From contig JAFLRX010000004.1 of the NCBI GenBank assembly GCA_022511265.1, forward strand, positions 1 to 64,000: a stretch of DNA of 64,000 bases, in the 5' to 3' direction. Position numbers and translations under genes: made by a program. Positions within the stretch are counted from its first letter, which is position 1. Each line of letters opens with the position of its first letter. Shown piece by piece: positions 60,027-64,000 of this stretch. The notes beneath the pieces were generated by a model, which was given only the letters and a program-made list of their open reading frames with translations, did not search any database and was not told the origin of the DNA. This DNA comes from Eubacterium sp. (GTDB taxonomy: Bacteria > Bacillota > Clostridia > Oscillospirales > Ruminococcaceae).

Positions 60027-61445
60027 ATGACACTTGACGAAAGACTGGTACAAACAATTCCCGACAAGCGGCAGGTAGAATTTCAACAGCTGGAATTTTA
60101 CTCCTTTGTCCATTTTACGGTAAACACCTTTACCGACAGAGAGTGGGGCGACGGCACCGAAAGCCCGTCGATATTCGACCCCGCAAAGCTTGACCCCGAG
60201 CAATGGGTAACAGCAATAAAATCCGCAGGTATGCGCGGGCTGATACTCACCTGCAAGCACCATGACGGCTTTTGCCTGTGGCCCAGCAAGCATACCGCGC
60301 ATACCGTGGCAAGCTCTCCGTACAAATCAGGAAAGGGCGACATAGTAAAAGAGACCGCCGACGCCTGTAAAAAGCACGGGATAAAATTCGGCGTATACCT
60401 GTCGCCGTGGGACAGAAACTGTCCGCTGTACGGTCAGGGCAAGGCGTATGACGATTATTTTGTCGCCCAGCTGACCGAGCTGCTGACCGAATACGGCGAG
60501 GTGTTCTCGGTGTGGTTTGACGGTGCCTGCGGAGAGGGTCCTAACGGCAAAAAGCAATACTACGACTGGGAAAGATATTATGCCGTGATACGCGAGCTGC
60601 AGCCCAACGCCTGCATCAGCGTATGCGGTCCTGATGTCCGCTGGTGCGGCAACGAGGCAGGCTATACCCGCGCCGCCGAGTGGAGCGTCGTGCCCGAGCG
60701 CGCGCGCGACAGCGAAAAGATAGCGGAGAAAAGCCAGCAAAGCGACGATGAAGAATTCCGTCAGCGTAAGGTGGACGCGAGAGATTCCGACCTCGGCAGC
60801 CGCACCTTACTTGAAAACGAGGAAAAGCTGATATGGTACCCCGCCGAGGTGAACACCTCTATCCGCCCCGGCTGGTTCTGGCATGAAAGCGAGAACGACA
60901 AGGTGCGCCCGCTGGACGAGCTGATAAACATCTACAACAATTCCGTAGGCGGCAACGCGACCTTTCTGCTGAATATACCGCCCACAAACGAGGGCGTGTT
61001 CCACGAAAATGACGTCAAGCGGCTGAATGAGATAGGCGAGTATCTCAGCGCGGCATTCAGGACTAATCTCACCGATACGGCAATACTGACCGCCGACAGC
61101 TGCGACACAGCGCACACCGTTGACGGTGTGTTAAGCGATGATTACGGCACATACTACCGCGCGGAAACAGGCAAAAACACCACCTCGATAACGGCGGTAT
61201 GGGACAGCCCCGTCAATGTCGGCAACATAGTGATAAAGGAAAATATCCTTTGCAGTCAGCGGGTGGAGACTTTCACGGTAGAGGCGCGCGTTGACGGCGA
61301 ATATAAAGAAATATACAAAGGCACAGTGATAGGGTACAAGCGTATCGTACCGCTGACCGACATAAATACCGACAGCATAAGGATAAACATAACCGACTCA
61401 CGCACCGAACCGACCGTAGCCTTTTTAGGCATATACGAAAAATAA
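60027..61445 (+). CDS. Alpha-L-fucosidase, GH29
   Basis: 472 aa behind AAGGAG. The GH29 barrel (~15-340) has LTCKHHDGFCLWPS, GVYLSPWDRN and VWFDGACGEG, with the nucleophile Asp in WFDGA. WFWHESENDKVRPLDELI and NIPPTNEGVF are family landmarks. A short C-terminal beta domain of discoidin type follows (~350-472). No signal peptide is present, so it acts on imported fuco-oligosaccharides. It is 12 bases before a GH2 gene. Confidence 0.92.
   Translation: MTLDERLVQTIPDKRQVEFQQLEFYSFVHFTVNTFTDREWGDGTESPSIFDPAKLDPEQWVTAIKSAGMRGLILTCKHHDGFCLWPSKHTAHTVASSPYKSGKGDIVKETADACKKHGIKFGVYLSPWDRNCPLYGQGKAYDDYFVAQLTELLTEYGEVFSVWFDGACGEGPNGKKQYYDWERYYAVIRELQPNACISVCGPDVRWCGNEAGYTRAAEWSVVPERARDSEKIAEKSQQSDDEEFRQRKVDARDSDLGSRTLLENEEKLIWYPAEVNTSIRPGWFWHESENDKVRPLDELINIYNNSVGGNATFLLNIPPTNEGVFHENDVKRLNEIGEYLSAAFRTNLTDTAILTADSCDTAHTVDGVLSDDYGTYYRAETGKNTTSITAVWDSPVNVGNIVIKENILCSQRVETFTVEARVDGEYKEIYKGTVIGYKRIVPLTDINTDSIRINITDSRTEPTVAFLGIYEK

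Positions 61446-64000
<2,555 letters not shown>

Overview
The window looks like a gut Clostridia chromosome, most likely Oscillospiraceae/Ruminococcaceae. The signs are sigma-A promoters with 17-bp spacers, strong AGGAGG ribosome sites, Trp and Leu T-boxes, a THI-box in front of thiT, a clostridial Rex operator in front of adhE, a split glutamate synthase with an ANTAR regulator, DUF6062 and TrpB2. The species cannot be fixed from the sequence alone.

Region 1 (about 25-16540) is a 16.5-kb integrative and mobilizable element in a tRNA-Ser(CGA) gene. A perfect 15-bp repeat in the anticodon arm bounds it. The left copy lies in a complete-looking tRNA whose 3' half and terminator were probably brought by the element. 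The right copy precedes an orphan tRNA-Ser 3' half with its own terminator. The left arm, on the minus strand, holds a tyrosine integrase with an in-frame TGA at codon 28, a ParB-like protein, a MobP-type relaxase, MobC, a RepA-like ATPase and an excisionase-type HTH protein. No coupling protein or type IV secretion genes are present, so it needs a helper to transfer. A 0.9-kb non-coding block of degenerate ~60-bp repeats follows. Several units can form small hairpins with compensating stem changes and a conserved loop.

The cargo (6.8-14.5 kb, plus strand, visibly AT-richer from 8.3 kb) is a defence-like island: HTH regulator, VbhA-like/Fic fusion, small unknown protein, DUF5655 protein with a PD-(D/E)xK-like motif, nuclease-methyltransferase fusion, S subunit, then a DUF262 protein translationally coupled to a HEPN protein. 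There is no HsdR helicase. The right arm carries a previously hidden 48-aa gene, TnpV, a DUF6809 protein and an HTH protein.

Region 2 (16.6-29.8 kb) is ordinary chromosome: DUF6062, OGG-type glycosylase, uracil-DNA glycosylase, a phosphoesterase, a zinc-ribbon membrane protein, two zinc-ribbon ABC exporters flanking DUF1854, trpS, an aminotransferase, and thiT under a TPP riboswitch. Region 3 (30.0-32.6 kb) is an AT-rich Dam-like methylase plus AlwI-family endonuclease, between copies of a dispersed palindromic repeat.

Region 4 (32.8-64 kb) holds a repeat-rich secreted cysteine-peptidase protein, cheY-cheC-cheD, a dCache-like diguanylate cyclase, the five-gene glutamate synthase operon with ANTAR regulator, a sigma/anti-sigma-like pair, T-box-controlled trpB2, an AlkD/Ogt repair pair, Rex-controlled adhE, a 1189-aa LacI-like sensor/GGDEF/EAL protein, T-box-controlled leuS, and a GH29 fucosidase plus GH2 beta-galactosidase operon cut by the window end. 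Dispersed intergenic palindromic repeats occur between many of these units.
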